Shown here: one piece after another, positions 43,438 to 55,100 of the stretch
Layout of the letters: each line of letters begins with the position of its first letter
How positions within the stretch are numbered: position 1 is the first letter of the stretch
Origin: Hymenoscyphus infarciens
Taxonomy: Eukaryota > Ascomycota > Leotiomycetes > Helotiales > Helotiaceae
Assembly (NCBI GenBank): GCA_001414345.1
Contig: LLCB01000044.1
Location: 62,001 to 126,000, forward strand
Direction: 5' to 3'
Length of the DNA stretch: 64,000 bases
Notes under the pieces: generated by a model
The model's input: only the letters and a program-made list of their open reading frames with translations
Databases searched by the model: none
What the model was told of the DNA's origin: nothing
Made by a program: the position numbers and the translations under genes

Positions 43438-44145
43438 TCAATCCAATCCAAACTTCGCGGCTGCCTCTTCAGCCCAAGCCTCCAACACAAAATCACCAGC
43501 CTCAACCAATCCTATAGGGAGACTCTTTACACCCCCCAGATCAGCTCCTACCCTTTCGCTGGTTTTCCCTCCAGTCTGCAAGCTTGGTTCAGATGGTACC
43601 CATGGTTGTGGGTGTCCAATTGGGGGATCTGCCTCCTCTTTCAATTCCACCGCGAGTGTAAAGGTGCAATTTTTGGGTAGTGGCTTCATTTTTCCTCCCA
43701 GATAATCCAGCTTCCGAATTTTAGCACGGAGCTGCTCTTCGATGTCGACAATATTTCCCAATCCCCGCGCATCGCCCTCGAATTCGGTGAATTTCTCCTT
43801 CTCGTCGACAATTGGGAAACGGCTTATGTCGAAGAGGAATCGCTCGAGGACTTCGAGTTCTGGGGAGTTGATGACGACCACGACGCGCTTGACAGCGTTG
43901 GAGGAGATGAGGGGCGCCAACGATTTGATGGATTCGTTGATCCAATCGCAAACCTTGGGGTGTCGGTTTTGATGTACTGGCAGGTTGTAGGCACGGCTTG
44001 TGAGGAATGTGTCCGCTGGGTATAACTCGCGTGTATAGAGGATTGTGTGTATCGCGACTGTGAGAAAATCCGTAAGGGTTCGGTGGAGAGCGAGGTTGGT
44101 GTTGAGGATTGGTGGGGGCGGTGGAGGGGCAGACATTGATGCCAT
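43438..44145 (-). CDS. REV7: REV7 / MAD2L2-like HORMA protein (DNA polymerase zeta subunit)
   Basis: A single exon of 235 aa. REV7 is a HORMA-domain adaptor that clamps onto Rev3 and Rev1 in translesion synthesis. The ATG at 44145 gives MASMSAPPPPPPILNTNLALHRTL; a second Met three codons on is possible. After a Pro-rich start, LTDFLTVAIHTILYTRELYPADTF matches the opening helix of the HORMA fold in REV7, followed by YNLPVHQNRHPKVCDWI, the VKRVVVVINS strand and LERFLFDISRFP. The C-terminal safety-belt part holds LPKNCTFTLAVEL and PWVPSEP. Its length fits fungal REV7. It is head-to-head with KAP114, with 475 bp between start codons. Confidence 0.85.
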   Translation of the reverse strand: MASMSAPPPPPPILNTNLALHRTLTDFLTVAIHTILYTRELYPADTFLTSRAYNLPVHQNRHPKVCDWINESIKSLAPLISSNAVKRVVVVINSPELEVLERFLFDISRFPIVDEKEKFTEFEGDARGLGNIVDIEEQLRAKIRKLDYLGGKMKPLPKNCTFTLAVELKEEADPPIGHPQPWVPSEPSLQTGGKTSERVGADLGGVKSLPIGLVEAGDFVLEAWAEEAAAKFGLD

Positions 44146-44620
44146 TTCGACAGTCAACAGACACACCGAGTAGAAGGAAGGGCTTCAATTGGGACTGCTA
44201 GCAGCTGCGATGTAGCATGGTAGATATTATCCGCCCTGGTCGGAATGCAGGATGTGCATGAGATTTCGAGAAGTTAAGAGGTGGTGTTTTGGAGAGGCGG
44301 ATAAAAGGTTGTCTGTCATTAATGCTTTTCAATCCAACCGCGTCGTGAGAGAACTCGCGTTCTCAGGTTCCCACTACACCCCATAACATTCACCACTGAC
44401 TCGATATTGGGAAATTCACTCAGCGCGGCCTCTCCTTCGACGCTCCCCTCTCCTCTAACCTTCATTTACTTTTACCGACCACCAAAGAACTACATCAACT
44501 TCGACACCGCTCTGCGAACAACTTTATATCGAAAACCCACCCCACTCGTGGAGCTGTTCACCGGCAGACACGCAGATACGCAGACACGCAGGCACGCAGG
44601 CACGCAGACACACCGTCAAG
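44146..44620. promoter_or_regulatory. Divergent promoter region of REV7 and KAP114
   Basis: A 475-bp interval between opposite start codons must hold both promoters. An irregular ACGCAGACAC/ACGCAGGC array (about 44566-44616) lies directly upstream of the KAP114 ATG, probably in its 5' leader. Confidence 0.55.
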
Positions 44621-47600
44621 ATGGCACAATCAATGGAGGACCAACTTCTACAGCTCCTCCGCGACACTCATTCCTCCGCTGAGGGACCCCGCAAACAAGC
44701 CGAATTGAACCTACAGCAAGCCCACAACAACCCTGTCTTTCCTGGTAGTCTGGCCGCTATCGCCAGCCATGTGTCGGTCGCACCAGAAATTAGGCAGAGC
44801 GCCTTGTTGATACTGAGAACTTTCGTCGACAAGAACTGGAGCGGTCACGATGAAAATGGGCCAACAATCCAAATCGACGAGGCGACCAAAGAGCAGCTGC
44901 GGGTGGGAATGCTGGAATTGGCTACATCTGGAGATGCCGATAGAAAGATCAAGAGTGCGGCAAGGTGGGCTATAGCTTCACCCGGCTCTGGAACTGCGCG
45001 CTAACACTGGGAACGATAGTTACGTCGTGAGCAAAATTGCAAATGTCGATTTCCCTGACCACTGGCCAACTCTGCTTCCAGCATTACTCCATCTAATTCC
45101 TAATGCCTCGGACGCACAATTACACGGTGCACTCAAGGTGCTTTCCGACCTGGTGGAGGATTCTCTAAGTGAAGACACATTCTTCACTGTTGCGCGGGAT
45201 ATCAACAATGTGGTCTACGAGGTGGCCGTTAATGCCAATCGAAAGGCTTCTCTGCGAGCAATGGCGATTTCTATCTTCCGAAGCACATTTGATATCATGG
45301 ATATGGTGAAGGATGAGCATGGACCAGAGGTTAAAGGTTTCGCGGATGAAGTTATCAAGGCATGGCTGCCTTTCTTTATGGACGTTCTGAAGAAGCCATT
45401 ACCCACAAGACCAGCCGAGGGCGATAACAGTGAATCGGGCGTGGAGTGGAGAGGTCTCGTCTTGATCAAGTTACAAGTGGTCAAGACATTGATGAAGATC
45501 AAGATGGTTTTCGCACAGATTCTTCTCCCACAAAGCCCTGCTCTATTTAGTGCTACCTGGGAAGAACTCTCGTTGCTTCAGGGTACATACAAGGATATGT
45601 ACGTGGACAACAACGAGCAAGGGCGTCTTGAAGATGCAGATGGGTTGCCATACACCCTGGACTTTCTAGTGTTGGAAGAGCTTGACTTTTTCTCGTCTTG
45701 CTTGAGAGCACCGCCCGTCCGAGAGGAGCTTGGAAAGCAATTGCAAGCCAATTCCGGCGTTGTTGCCACTCCTTGGGTTATGGACGTCATGAAATTAGCT
45801 GTTGGCTTTGCTCAAATTTGCAAGGAAGAGGAGGACCTTTGGGATATTGATGTCAATCTCTTTTTGGCGGAAGAAACCTCCGTCACTGCCAACTATACTG
45901 CAAGAACCGCCTGTGGGGACTTGCTCGTTAAGTTAGGCGAGTGGCTCAACCAGGGTGCCTTGGAAGGGCTGCTGGCATACAGTCAAGCTCTCTTCTCTTC
46001 AGAAGCTGCCAGCTGGAGGACAAGGGAGGCTGCGTTGTACCTCCTGACCCAACTAACAACAGATTTCCTTGACCTCAGTAAAGAGATTGCCCCTGAGATC
46101 GCCCATGCATTTTTGGGTCTCATTGATTATGCAATCAACAGACCGGATGAACCTCTTTTGAAAGCCAGAGGTTACCTTGTTTCTGCTTTGCTCGTCCAGT
46201 ATCTTCCCGATGTTTCTCTTGGTCTTCTTGACCGCACAATCCGAGGAGTCAATAGCGAAGAGGAAGAAGTCGTCAAGGTTTCTTGCATTAGAGCGCTCCA
46301 AGGATTTATCAAAGCTCACACCGTCCCGGCGGACCGGCAAGTCCCAATCATTACAGCCATATCCGAATTTCTATACGCCAAAGATCTTACGGATCTCGAG
46401 GACTCCGATGACCTTCTTGTTACATTGGTGGAAACTCTACGTGACGCCATTGTTCTGGATCCCAGAATTGCAATTGCCAACGAAAGCACTGCACTTGATC
46501 TCCTTTTCTTACTTGCTAAGCATGGTGCTTCAAATTTCCAACTCGTCATGTTAGTCAATGAGTGCTTCGAAGAAGTTACAGAAACACTTGCCTCAAGCAA
46601 CGAGGGATATGTAGCGTTGTGCACAAAGGTCTTGCCTTCATTAACTGGGGCATTTGATGTTGGTGGTATGACGGATGATAGTCCTTTAATTGAGGTAAGA
46701 ATTGTAAAAAGTGAGAAAATAATATTACTGACATACTTGACCAGCTCGCAGCGGAATTACTTGCTGTTCTCACCGAGAAGGGCTCAGAGCCTCTTCCACC
46801 AACTTTCGTTGCCTCTGTTCTTCCTAAACTCAATCGTCTATTGATGGCAACTACCGAAGGCGGAATCTTGAGACCTGGTGTTGAAGCTTTCAAGTTTATG
46901 CTCATGCATGATCACCAACAAGTATTTGCATACAAAGATGAGACTGGACGTTCAGGTCTGGAATTATGTTTGGTTATTATTGACAAGTTACTCGGACCTA
47001 CGATCGAAGACAACGCTGCTTCCGAGGTTGGTGGCCTTGCCGCTGAGCTGGTCGAAAAGGCTGGCCAAGAGAGACTTGGTCCTTATCTACCACAACTTCT
47101 ACAAGCCGTAGCATCAAGACTCGCTACTGCTGAGGCAGCACCATTCATCCAATCCCTAATTTTGGTCTTCGCCAGACTATCCCTACTTGGAGCCCAGGAT
47201 GTCGTGGAGTTCTTAACCCAGATTCAAATTAACGGCCAAAGTGGCTTGCAGGTTGTTTTGAGCAAATGGCTTGAGCATTCAATCAACTTTGCTGGATATG
47301 ATGAAATAAGACAAAAGTAAATCTTGACCCCCCATTCCTCGAGAATTCGGTGCTAATGATATTTAGTGTCATTGCTTTGTCAAAGCTTTATAGTTTGAAT
47401 GACCAAAGAGTTGTTCAAACTATGGTCAAAGGTGATCTGATCATTCCAACTAGTAACAGGATCATGACCAGGTCACAGGCTAAATTGAGTATGTTGCACT
47501 TCGTTCGCTTTAGTTGCTCTTCGGACTAACAAAGACCCAAGATCCAGATCAATTTACCATCATCCCGGCGCCTCTCAAAATCGTCAAAGTCCTCATCGAA

Positions 47601-47984
47601 GAACTCATCTCCGCTTCCGGACACCAAAGTGCAGCCGCAGCGGTGGCCGCCGCACAAGCCGAATTTGCAGACGAAGAAGGTGAAAATGACGACTGGGAAG
47701 ACCTACCAAATACTCTCGATCTTGGACTCGGTGCTACGAAAGCTGATCTTATGGCTTATGCCAACGAAGGATCGGCTAGTTTCATGCGACAGAAGGACGA
47801 CGAAACCCAGCAGTATTTGGTCGATTTCTTTTTGAAGGCTGGTAGTGAGAATGTGGCGGGATTCAATGAGCTGTATTCTGTGCTGACGGATGACGAGAGG
47901 GGGAAATTGAATGAGCTGGCTGGACAGAGTCAGCAACAAGCTCAGCAACAAGCTCAGCAACAACAGTCTCTTCAACAACGATGA
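44621..47984 (+). CDS. KAP114: Karyopherin KAP114 / importin-9 orthologue
   Basis: A nuclear import receptor of the importin-beta family; yeast Kap114 carries TBP and histones H2A-H2B. Five exons (44621-44964, 45020-46694, 46745-47316, 47367-47488, 47542-47984) give 1,051 aa, with all junctions in phase. The N-terminus has the importin-beta Ran-binding pattern: a HEAT helix, AELNLQQAHNNPVFPGSL, then RQSALLILRTFVDKNW, and SKIANVDFPDHWPTLLPALL after intron 1. HEAT-like helices continue throughout. Near the C-terminus, KLNPDQFTIIPAPLKIVKVLIEEL and an acidic DEEGENDDWEDL loop (about 945-960) are typical of Kap114/Ipo9. The protein ends in a Gln-rich tract. The donor of intron 1 (GTGGGC) is weak, but frame and the CTAAC branch site support it. 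Confidence 0.9.
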
Positions 47985-49783
47985 GGGAGGAATTCAACAT
48001 ATGGCGACGGAAAATTTTGAAGGTTTTGGTGGGAGAGTGAAGATATTTACCCTGAGATGATGTATTTCTCCCTTGGGGAGCTTGTGGATATGGGTTACGA
48101 AAAAGCTTTTTTGGAGAGTGTGTGGTGTGTTACATACAAGTTTAGATTTGTGTGCGAGGGGAGTAATTATGTTCCTAGATTCACCTCCTGGTTTCTTCCA
48201 ACCTGGCTTCTCATTTTAAAAAGCCAACCTTTAAAAAAGTCAACTTTTTTTTTTGACAGGGAGTGTTTCTGGAGTTTGATCATGCCCCAGAATCGAGTGT
48301 TGTGGATCGGTTCATCGTCTCGGCCCACAAAAAGTGTCAATTTGTACAAGGCGACGCGACGGGAGAGTCTGTGTCATACTCGTACCTCTGCAGATCATCA
48401 TCTGACCTCTGTTGTTTATTCCTAACGGAGGGTCCGGAGAAGCGCACTGCAGCCTTTTTAGGGCGTCGTCATCCAAAGACGAGGCTCTGTTGTGATCCTT
48501 GCCCTTGGGTGTGTTAGGCGAGACGAACTACTCTTGATGCTTGTGTGGCATATGAAAAGCGGGCAAGGGTTTGATTGTATCTCCTATTGCGTGCTTCATG
48601 TTTTTCACAAAGTGTTCCTTTACAGGAAGGAGATAATAAATGAGGTGAGTTTTTTGAGGCAGAATTCTTTCGATTTTTCTGGGGACGAAAATGATTTTAC
48701 TGTTTAATACATTGCTCTACTTCGGCTAACCTCCTTCCTCTATCAACTTTAGCCTATATTGGCACTCATTATATATTTTACTAGTAGAAGGTTAATATAG
48801 TGTTAAGAGGGTTTAGTAAATTAGGGGTCCAGTGAGACAGGATGAACTTGGCTGCAGCAAATCCACTCTCGAATTCGTAGAGTCTGTTTACCCCACCAAA
48901 CAAGCGTTTCAATGATTCAAACCAGCTGAATTCTCTGATGTAGTTTTGGGTTACCTTCTCCTAAAAATATTTCTATGTCTGATCCTTTGGTACGAAACGC
49001 TTACATTGGCTATCTTTACTGCGCCCTCAAGTGGTCATCTGTTCGGCAGACACCTCTCCGTGGTTCTTAGATAGGTATTCATCCGTAGAAAAGATACCTT
49101 CCGATTGGTTTATCTCTTCGTGTTGACTAGACTTCTGCAAGATACCTTGTTGTTTGTGCCTTATACTGCGGCACTGGTAGCCTCGGTTGAGAGATGGGAA
49201 GCTTGGATGACTGCAGCTACAAGATATTCAAAGTTTGCTTCAACCAAAGATTATCCGACTGCCACTGGTATCAAAGTAACGCCTGAGCACCCGCAGAAAC
49301 TTGGACACCAACAGACGTGCAGTTGATGTGTGGTACATCCAAGCGTTTGTATTCGCTCCGACTACAGACGATCATACATGCCTTTTTCTCGAAAGTCGTC
49401 ACATACTTCGTGGACTTGAGAGGAAACTGGGTATTTATGAGAGAAGGAACTATCTCCAGAGTTGATAAATAAACAGAGTACAAGCGATCCATCCCGAATA
49501 CTGATATCTACTTTGTGCTGGAGCCGGTAGTATTTTCTAATCATCAAAAGTTTTCCAATCACTCTTTTCAGCAGTCTTATTCCATTCAGTAAAAGATAAT
49601 GTCTGTAACGCGTTTTATCACTTTGGCCTCTCTCATTACAGGAGCTCTCAGCGCTTGTGCTTCGATTGAAATTCGCAAAGAATGGCGATATTTCACAACC
49701 GGTGAACAATCCGCTTGAATCACTGCATTCAAAGTAAGTTATCCTAACCCCAATTCGTGAGACTACCTCACCTAACAATCCAG
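47985..49783. other. Gene-free region right of KAP114
   Basis: The 3' UTR of KAP114 is followed by ordinary-composition sequence with short frames (48057-48517, 49105-49326, 49362-49778) that lack motifs or conserved starts. No supported gene or RNA. Confidence 0.4.
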
Positions 49784-51691
49784 TATATATTTCGTACTAT
49801 TAGACTATATTACGTATAAGCTTAAACTAGTAGTTAGCGTTTTTGTTTTCTTAGCTAGATTAGTACTTTTATTCTTTCCAAAGGTTTCTATTCGTGCCTT
49901 TTCTTACTTTTCAAACTATTCTTTCTTATTCTAATACCTAGAAGCGTTTAGATAGAGAAATATAAAACACTACTAGTAGTTTTCACTTACTCTCTAAGTG
50001 TTAACTATAGTGTTTTATTATATAAATTGAATCTTAGAGCCTACTTAGCTCGTAGAAAGTATTTAAATATATATATAAATATCTAACGAGATACTCTAAA
50101 TAGTAATCTTATATAAGTTAGTATATATTATTAATTATTTCTTATATATTAAGTAATCGTTTAGCTAGTAGTGTATATAATAGTATATATATTAGTCTAT
50201 CTTCGTATTAAGTAGCTCTTAATAATAGTAAGAAAACATATTTATATAAACTTTTAAAGATTTATATCTCTAGAGATCTAAATCTTTTTTTAATTGTATA
50301 TATTCTATTTATATATATATTAAGATATATAAGGTTAAATAAGGGATTTATATCACTTTTAAATATATATACTATAAACTAGTATATATATTATCTTATA
50401 CTTTTTAGTAATATATATCCTAGATATACACGAGCTAAACTAGCTCTTAGGCACCTCTCTATCTACCTAAAATATATAAAAGTTTTGAAATTCATATAAA
50501 GTTTAGTTTTGATTTAACTTTGTTTATGAAAATAATTCAAGCCTTGAATTCAATTCAAATACTCCTTGTTTCGTGAACTTTCACTATTTCAAGTTTATTT
50601 GAGAGCCCTAGTCTTGCCGTGCCTACGTCAAGGAAGGAAGGAATCCAAAGTCCCAAGTCTACTAGGTAGTACTCCCTCACCGGGAAGGAACAACCAAGAC
50701 TAGCGACCCAACGAACTTCCTTTCCTGCTTCTTCCTCCTTTATAACAACCTTCTTCTCTGTCAACACAACCTATCTCGAGCCCTAAACCTGTGTAAGGCG
50801 CTCACTATTATATAACCCTCTAACGGTTGAAGCATTAATAAGACTGTTCTATTAACGAACCCTACGTTAAGAATTAACAGCCTCTTCCTCGTTAGCACAC
50901 TATTGATCCCGCGTTGTCACTATTCTCTATGTCCTTCGAGTTTGAGAGCGCTGTTTTCTGGATAGCGAGATTAGGTGCCGATATAGCACTACACGACTGC
51001 TTGTTTGCAGAGTCATGAATTTCACATAGGACAACCGCTTTATTGGGAAGTCATTAAGGAATTATTCTTGTAGCACCCCGGGAGCGGAAGATCGTAGTCT
51101 CGGATTTTTCGAGATCCGCTCTTAGAAAGACAAGTTGAAGGTTTCTACAATACTTGTCTTGGTTCACTTTGAGATACTCCCAACTCATTAGTCATTTACC
51201 TGCACCCTTTTTAGGTCCGGTGCGAGGGCCGTGTCAGTTTTGGGTACGCGGGGGGATGTGTTAGTGATGATAGGAGAGGAAAGTCTGTGTTCTAGCACAC
51301 CTTTTCCTGCTTTTGGTCAATTTTTCGCAGCTGGTTGAGCAGCCTCTTCAACACCTCAAATGATTGCTATTGTGATTTGATACTTGGTAACTTGGTCTGT
51401 TACACGGACCCGAAATGGTCACTCGGGACGCTCGCACAATTTTCAACCCTGGCGGCCGATTTCTCAAAATACTTTCCCATCCCAAGGTAGCCCTAAATTC
51501 TGAGGAGAGTTGACGGACGGCCGGAAAATTTGATGGTCTATATGATAAGACTAGACGAAAAATTCAGTAGAGTAGAGTAAGAGCCTGTTACTCTACCTAA
51601 CTTAAGTTTAAGTAACCCGGAGTAACCAAGTAAGGTGTTAATATACTACGTAATAGAATAATACTATTGCTTAGAAACATAATTAAAAACA
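49784..51691. other. AT-rich island with a fragment of the 366-bp LTR family
   Basis: At 49784-49805 the sequence AGTATATATTTCGTACTATTA matches the right tip of the LTR family seen at 38891 and 41576. AT-rich, RIP-like sequence continues to about 50530. From 50530 to 51530 the composition is normal; the 50555-50767 minus frame has no motif. An inverted pair AAGACAAGT/ACTTGTCTT lies near 51136-51170. No gene is supported. Confidence 0.45.
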
Positions 51692-51832
51692 TATTACAAA
51701 TGTATAGCGGAAACTCTTCAATTTACTAAGTGTGGCCTAAGCCGACTATTTATACCCTAGGATGACGCTAGTGCCTACGCTAGTGAGTAGCCACGTAACT
51801 AATATACTCCTATTTACTATAGGTTTTTAATA
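51692..51832. repeat. Left LTR of the 141-bp-LTR element
   Basis: Direct repeat of 58563-58703, differing mostly by RIP-type transitions. Confidence 0.8.
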
Positions 51833-51947
51833 TACTCTCTTAGACGCTTAGCTGCTTTAACTACCTAGCTTCTATATTCTATATTCTAATTAAGGCTTTG
51901 AAGCCTTCTCTTAGTCTACTCTTTTATTAAATACTCTTTCTATCTCT

Positions 51948-52137
51948 ATAATAGTCCCAGTTATATACGTCACTTACGTGACTAGGTTGTCTTAAAGCTT
52001 TACTAAGGCTTTGCTTAATATATATAAATAAAGCTAGAGTGCTTATACTCTTTACTTTTCTTTTTAGTTTAGTTTTCTTTAATATTAGGTACTATTCTAT
52101 AAGTACTCTCTTTATATATTTATAGAAGGCTGTTATA
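51948..52137 (+). repeat. 5' LTR of the Gypsy element
   Basis: Direct repeat of 57522-57712; preceded by target duplication copy ATCTC. Confidence 0.85.
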
Positions 52138-55100
52138 CTAAAACTAAACTCTCTCTCTTTATTTAGAAAGGCTTTTACTAATATCTTAATAATAATATAT
52201 ATATTTACTTATATTAAATCTACTAAATTTACTATTCTCCTTTATAAAGCCTAACTTATTTATATTAAGTAGTAAGGTCTAGCGTTCTTCTATTAGCTAT
52301 GTTAAGTCCTTTAAAAGTAACCTCTTAACCTAAAAACTATTCTACTCTACTTTAGAGTTAGTAGAGCTAATCCCTCTTCCTTCTTCTATTAATATTATAT
52401 CTTAATCTAGCTTAAGAACTTAATCTACTAAAACATATATACTAGCTATTACTATACTACTACTACTACCTTCTCTTACTAAGGCAACTACTAGTTCCTT
52501 ATAGTATAAGATCTCTAAATCACCTCTACTTAACTCTACTCTATAATAAATCCTTAAAGTAATAACCTTATTAATAAGTAAAGTTTATAAACTTAAAGTA
52601 AATACTTTAAATATAGCTAGTAATTCTTATTAATATACCTCTACTTAGCTATAAACTCTTAATATAACTCGTTCCTCTTCTATAGTTCTATTATTAAAGA
52701 AGATAAGTAAGATAGCTAATTCTTACTAATTTACTATAAAAGATGAATTTACTTATATAACCTAAGAAACTAAAATTATAGTAAAGTTATCTATTAATAC
52801 TAACTACTTTAACTCTAAGGAAGTAAGAATAAATTTAATTTACTATTATACTTTTAGAAGAGCTTAAAACTATATTTACTTAAGATATAAGTTTAATATT
52901 ATAGATTAGTTTAGTAGCTATAAAGAGATATTAACTTACCTCTAAAACATTACTATTAGCTCTTATATATACTAAGAAGCTTATATCTAATATTAAGACC
53001 TTATTATATTAAAGATAAAAACTTTTTATAACTTTTATACTAAGTTCTAATAACTTATAAATAAAGTTAAAGTTCTCTAATAAGACTAGGTAGAAGACTT
53101 ATAAAATAAGTTAACCTCTATACTATACTAATCTCTTATTATTACTAAGTTTTAAGCTAAGAGAGATATAAACTCTTTTTATAATCTTATAAGTAGTATT
53201 AATAGTAACTTCTAAAATCTTACTTCTTAAAGAGTATAAGTAATAAACTTTCCTTCTACCTTAAACTAGTATATACCTACTTCTACGCCTACTAGCTCTT
53301 CTTCTTCTATAACCCCTTTTATCTCTTTTAGACGCTCTAATACCTCTACTATAAATAACTACTTAACCTTAGAACTATTAGATAAGTACTTTAACTATAG
53401 TAAGCTTAGTTATTATATTAAGGATTATCTAAAACTAAGGATATATAGAGTTAACCTTAAAGAGCTTAAAAGAGAAGATACTAGCTTAAAGTTAGGAAAT
53501 AAAGAAGCTTAAAAGAAGACTCCTCTTTAGATAAATATAGGATTAATCTCTCTAAGATTAATCTATAGTTATTAATTAGTAGAAAAGTGTTTACTTTACC
53601 TAATATAATAACTATTAATAGATTTAGTATATAAACTACTACTCTTAGTAACCTTAGAGTAAATACCTTTTCTTTTATAAATATATAACTTAGTTATAAC
53701 CTTATAAAGTTCTATAATTTAAAGACTAAAAAACTTCTTACCTCTATTAAGATTTATAGATATAATAGAGAAATTAAGAGGAAAGCTATATATTATCTCT
53801 TTTTAAATTATATCTTAAATAGCTATAAATTCTTTAATATACTATTTATCCTCTTAGACTTAGGTCTATATAATATTATCTTTAGTTAAAGGTTCTTTAA
53901 GTACTTTTATATTAATATTAATATAACTTATTAGAAACTACTCTAGCCTAATAACCTTAAGCTTTACTTCTCTACTTAATAGCTAACTCCTCTCTCTTAA
54001 GACGCTATATAACTAAAAGACTTTATACTCTTTTACTAAGATAAAGCTAATACTTATAACTAAGCTATAGAAATAGACGAATAGTACTAATAAGGTAGAT
54101 AACTTTTAAAGCTTATAAATTACTTTAAAATTAATACTATAACCTTAACTAGTTATACTCTAACTATAAATAGTAGGAGAAGTTATAAGTCTTTAATATA
54201 AGTATAATACTAGGTTATAAAGAAAGAACTTAAGAGTATTATAAAGAAGGTACTTACTCTAATATACTATTAAAAACCTTTTATCTTAAAGAAGTTAGAC
54301 TCTATTATTAATATTTTAACTATTTTAGCTATAAGAATATATTATTACTTATTCTAAAAGAATAGTAAGATATTTACTATAAGTATATATAAAATTAATA
54401 CTATTATAGCTAATTAAGAGCTAGATATAGCTCTTAATATTACTCTTCCTAATAAGTACTAGGACTTTAAAAAGGTATTTTCTAAGACTATCTTAAATAC
54501 TCTTCTACCTTACTAATAACTATAAAATTAATCTTAAAGGTCTAAATACCTTTAGATATTCCCCTCTATATAAGATATCTATAGAAGAGTTATTAGCTAT
54601 AAAGGAATATATCTTAGAGAATCTCTATAAAAGGTTTATTAAATATAGCTAGTCTTCTTTTACTACTCTTATTCTATTTATAAAGAAAGTAAATAAAAAG
54701 CTATATTTCTATATTAACTTCTAAAAACTTAATAATCTTACTTAAAAAGACTATTATCTATTACTTCTAATTAATAAAACACTTATATATATTAGTTAAG
54801 CTTATATTTTTACTAAGCTAGATATCTAGTAAGCCTTCTACTATATATAAATAGATCTAGACACTAAAGAATTAACTACTTTTCATATCTATTATAGAAC
54901 GTATAAGTATAAAGTCCTACTATTTAGTCTAATAAATAGCTTATCTACCTACTAGTACTATATAAACAACGTTCTATTTAACTATCTAGACGACTTCTAC
55001 TCTATCTATTTAGATAATATCCTTATCTACTTATTAAACGTTCTTAAATATAAAAAGTATATATAAAAAGTCTTTTAATATCTTAAAAATACTAGGTTAT

